From: Luteitalea sp.
GTDB taxonomy: Bacteria > Acidobacteriota > Vicinamibacteria > Vicinamibacterales > Vicinamibacteraceae
NCBI GenBank assembly: GCA_009377495.1
Contig: WHTZ01000032.1
Span: 1 to 64,000, forward strand
DNA length: 64,000 nt
Direction of reading: 5' to 3'
Numbering within the stretch: position 1 is the first letter of the stretch; each line of letters opens with the position of its first letter. The translations under genes and the position numbers were made by a program. This document shows, piece after piece, positions 62,818-64,000 of the stretch. The notes under the pieces were generated by a model that searched no databases, had not been told where the DNA came from, and saw only the letters and a program-made list of their open reading frames with translations.

Positions 62818-63231
62818 ATGACCTTGCGCATCGGTGAGGTCGCGACCGGGAGCGGTGTGACACCGGATGCGCTGCGGTACTACGAGCGCCTCGGGTTGCT
62901 TCCGCGGGCGCGGCGTACATCGAGCGGGTACCGGGTCTACGGGCCGGCGGTGCTCGACCGCGTCCGGTTCATCAAGCAGGCGCAAGCCCACGGCCTGACC
63001 CTCGCCGAGATTCGCGAGCTGCTCGCGTTCGGGGATCGCGGTGGGCGCGATCGCTGTCGGAACGTCCAGCGGCTACTGGGGCTCAAGATCGCCGAACTCG
63101 ATCGGCGGCTCGCGGAGCTCCAGGCGTTCAGACAGACCCTTCAGCGGTATTTCGCACAGTGTCAGCGGGTGCTCGGCGGCTCGGTCGACGCCCAGTGTCC
63201 AGTCGTGGTGGAACTGGAGAAGCAAGCGTGA
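62818..63231 (+). CDS. merR: MerR-family regulator, probably mercury-responsive
   Basis: 137 residues from ATG 62818, preceded by GGAGG (inside a longer frame from 62806). Winged helix TLRIGEVATGSGVTPDALRYYERLG, with SSGYRVYGPAVLDRVRFIKQ and the coiled coil LLGLKIAELDRRLAELQAF. Cysteines: RDRCRNVQ, FAQCQRV and DAQCPVVVE; the first and the later two match the places of the metal ligands in MerR-type regulators. It is the only complete MerR in the window and may serve all CTGGAG-class promoters. Overlaps merT by four bases. Confidence 0.85.
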   Translation: MTLRIGEVATGSGVTPDALRYYERLGLLPRARRTSSGYRVYGPAVLDRVRFIKQAQAHGLTLAEIRELLAFGDRGGRDRCRNVQRLLGLKIAELDRRLAELQAFRQTLQRYFAQCQRVLGGSVDAQCPVVVELEKQA

Positions 63232-63559
63232 AGACCTCGGTGGCAGGAATCTGGGCTGCGCTGGCGGCGTCCGCGTGTTGCATCGGTCCGGTCCTGTTCT
63301 CGCTGATCGGCGCGGGCACCCTCAGTGCGGCAGCCGTCAGACTCGAACCCTACCGGCCCTGGCTGCTCGGCTGACCGTCCCCCTGCTGGGCACCGCGTTC
63401 TACAACGTGTATCGGCCGGATGCCGGAGCGGTCTGCGAGTGTGCTGATGTGACGTGCACGCCCTCGTCAAAACGCGCCGCGAAGATCTTGGTCTGGATCG
63501 CGGCCATCGTGGCGACCGGGCTCATCGCGTTTCCCTATTACATCGGGTATCTGCTGTAG
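63228..63559 (+). pseudogene. merT: Mercuric transport protein MerT, frameshifted
   Basis: Starts GTG 63228, overlapping the merR stop. First helix IWAALAASACCIGPVLFSLI with the CC pair, then VRLEPYRPWLLG and an in-frame TGA at 63372. The next frame continues exactly as MerT should: LTVPLLGTAFYNVYRPD, GAVCECADVTCTPSS (cytosolic cysteines) and FPYYIGYLL. One extra C in GGCTGACC would repair it, so this is a one-base deletion, not a selenocysteine codon. Confidence 0.8.
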
Positions 63560-63577
63560 CCACACAGGAGGCCTCAC

Positions 63578-63949
63578 ATGAAGACCGTGCTGGTAACAAT
63601 CGGAGCGCTCGGAATAGTCGGCATGATCGTGGCGTTGGTCGGGTGGGGCGTGGATGCGACGCAAGCCTCCACGTCTGAGACGGAGACCTGCAGGCTCGAT
63701 GTCACCGGCATGACCCGCGCCGGCTGCGAAGCGGCCGTGCGCAACGCGGCACGCAAGGTCGACGGCGTCACCGACGTCGAGGCGAGCTACAAGGAGGGGA
63801 CCGCCGAGGTGACGTACGACTCGAACAAGACGACACCGGAAGCCATCGCCAAGGCGATCACGGAGCGGACCGCCTTCAAGGCGACACCACAGCCCCCGTC
63901 CAGGAACCCTGGTGGTACGAGCCGGTCGAAGGCGCACGTCGTACAGTGA
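63578..63949 (+). CDS. merP: MerP-like periplasmic protein lacking one metal cysteine
   Basis: 123 residues with an anchor or signal helix (IGALGIVGMIVALVGWGV) and an HMA domain with LDVTGMTRAGCEAAVRNAA. In MerP the motif is GMTCxxC; here the first cysteine is arginine (CGC in place of TGC, one base change), leaving only the second. The rest of the fold (VDGVTDVEASYKEGTAEVTY) is normal. Binding of Hg(II) would be weakened. Sits 18 bases after merT; the next gene, probably merA, lies beyond the window end. Confidence 0.8.
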   Translation: MKTVLVTIGALGIVGMIVALVGWGVDATQASTSETETCRLDVTGMTRAGCEAAVRNAARKVDGVTDVEASYKEGTAEVTYDSNKTTPEAIAKAITERTAFKATPQPPSRNPGGTSRSKAHVVQ

Positions 63950-64000
63950 AACCGGGCGAACCCACCGGCGAGCCACCCGCGGCCGACAAAGTCGAGAAAC

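Noticed and set aside
63372..63374. In-frame TGA in the right-hand merT as a possible selenocysteine codon
   Set aside because: The same frame downstream has no MerT similarity, whereas the next frame continues MerT exactly; one missing C explains it.
1..64000. tRNA-Sec, selA, selB or selD in the window
   Set aside because: None found by reading for their motifs; I therefore make no claim that Sec machinery is encoded here.

Overview
The window is about 64 kb of high-GC DNA (by eye above 60% G+C). It most resembles an Acidobacteriota genome, probably the Vicinamibacteria line. This is an inference from gene families: two Oar-like TonB-dependent receptors with an N-terminal carboxypeptidase-regulatory domain, an 800-residue duplicated MacB/FtsX permease (ADOP type), an FG-GAP/ASPIC-UnbV protein beside a multihaem cytochrome, and many secreted endonuclease/exonuclease/phosphatase proteins. 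No rRNA, tRNA, CRISPR array or replication origin was recognised.

Layout. 1-3.7 kb holds a TPR protein entering from the left and three secreted proteins. 3.7-9.2 kb is a scarred zone: an IS481-type transposase remnant, three copies of a 211-bp repeat, a DUF3050 gene, fragments of VOC and epimerase genes, a DUF3179 gene with an in-frame UGA, and an argG cut off exactly at a repeat. 9.4-22 kb is ordinary accessory chromosome (two secreted nucleases/phosphatases, TonB receptor, seven-haem cytochrome, FG-GAP protein, TPR protein, a third phosphatase). At about 22.26 kb a truncated Gfo/Idh/MocA gene abuts a truncated merR, and a metal island starts. 22.4-32.2 kb encodes a ten-gene envelope system for a soft metal: an HMA-CcdA fusion, a DoxX/OB protein, an ArsP-like permease, an ECF sigma/anti-sigma pair, an unusual P1B ATPase with YPC instead of CPC, a double-HMA exported protein, an outer-membrane protein, an exported HMA protein and a MerT-like protein. 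32.5-43 kb carries two toxin-antitoxin-like pairs, an APH(6)-like kinase, deletion-fusion genes and an arsenosugar-type operon. 43-57 kb carries two mer loci (merTPF-A, and merB-merA-merB plus hydrolase), a third merB, an azoreductase with an HxlR regulator, a cyclase and the ADOP permease. 57-61.5 kb holds MATE and TonB genes. 62.3-64 kb is another mer locus (Fe-S metallochaperone, merR, merT, merP) running off the right edge.

Main result: three genes have an in-frame UGA exactly where their family has a redox or metal-binding cysteine: HMA-CcdA (UGA at 23411), exported HMA protein (31358) and DUF3179 (6382). In all three a hairpin with a G-U-containing loop lies 19-22 nt downstream of the UGA, as in bacterial SECIS elements. 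I read them as selenoproteins. Two of them belong to the 22-32 kb metal system, which I infer is a selenocysteine-assisted soft-metal (mercury or organomercury) handling system. No selA, selB, selD or tRNA-Sec was seen here, so that machinery must lie elsewhere.

Regulation. Five long-spacer MerR-type promoters fall in two operator classes: TTGACC with CCTTCCA-type arms (22.4 and 25.7 kb) and TTGACT with CTGGAG-type arms (43.1, 46.9 and 62.3 kb). Only one intact merR is present (62.8 kb).

Caution. Several genes (merF, first merA, first merB, second merT, one nuclease, DUF3179) carry short indels, several of them in homopolymer runs. That pattern fits either assembly error or real decay. Start codons were chosen by ribosome binding site and family alignment from memory; no database search was run.
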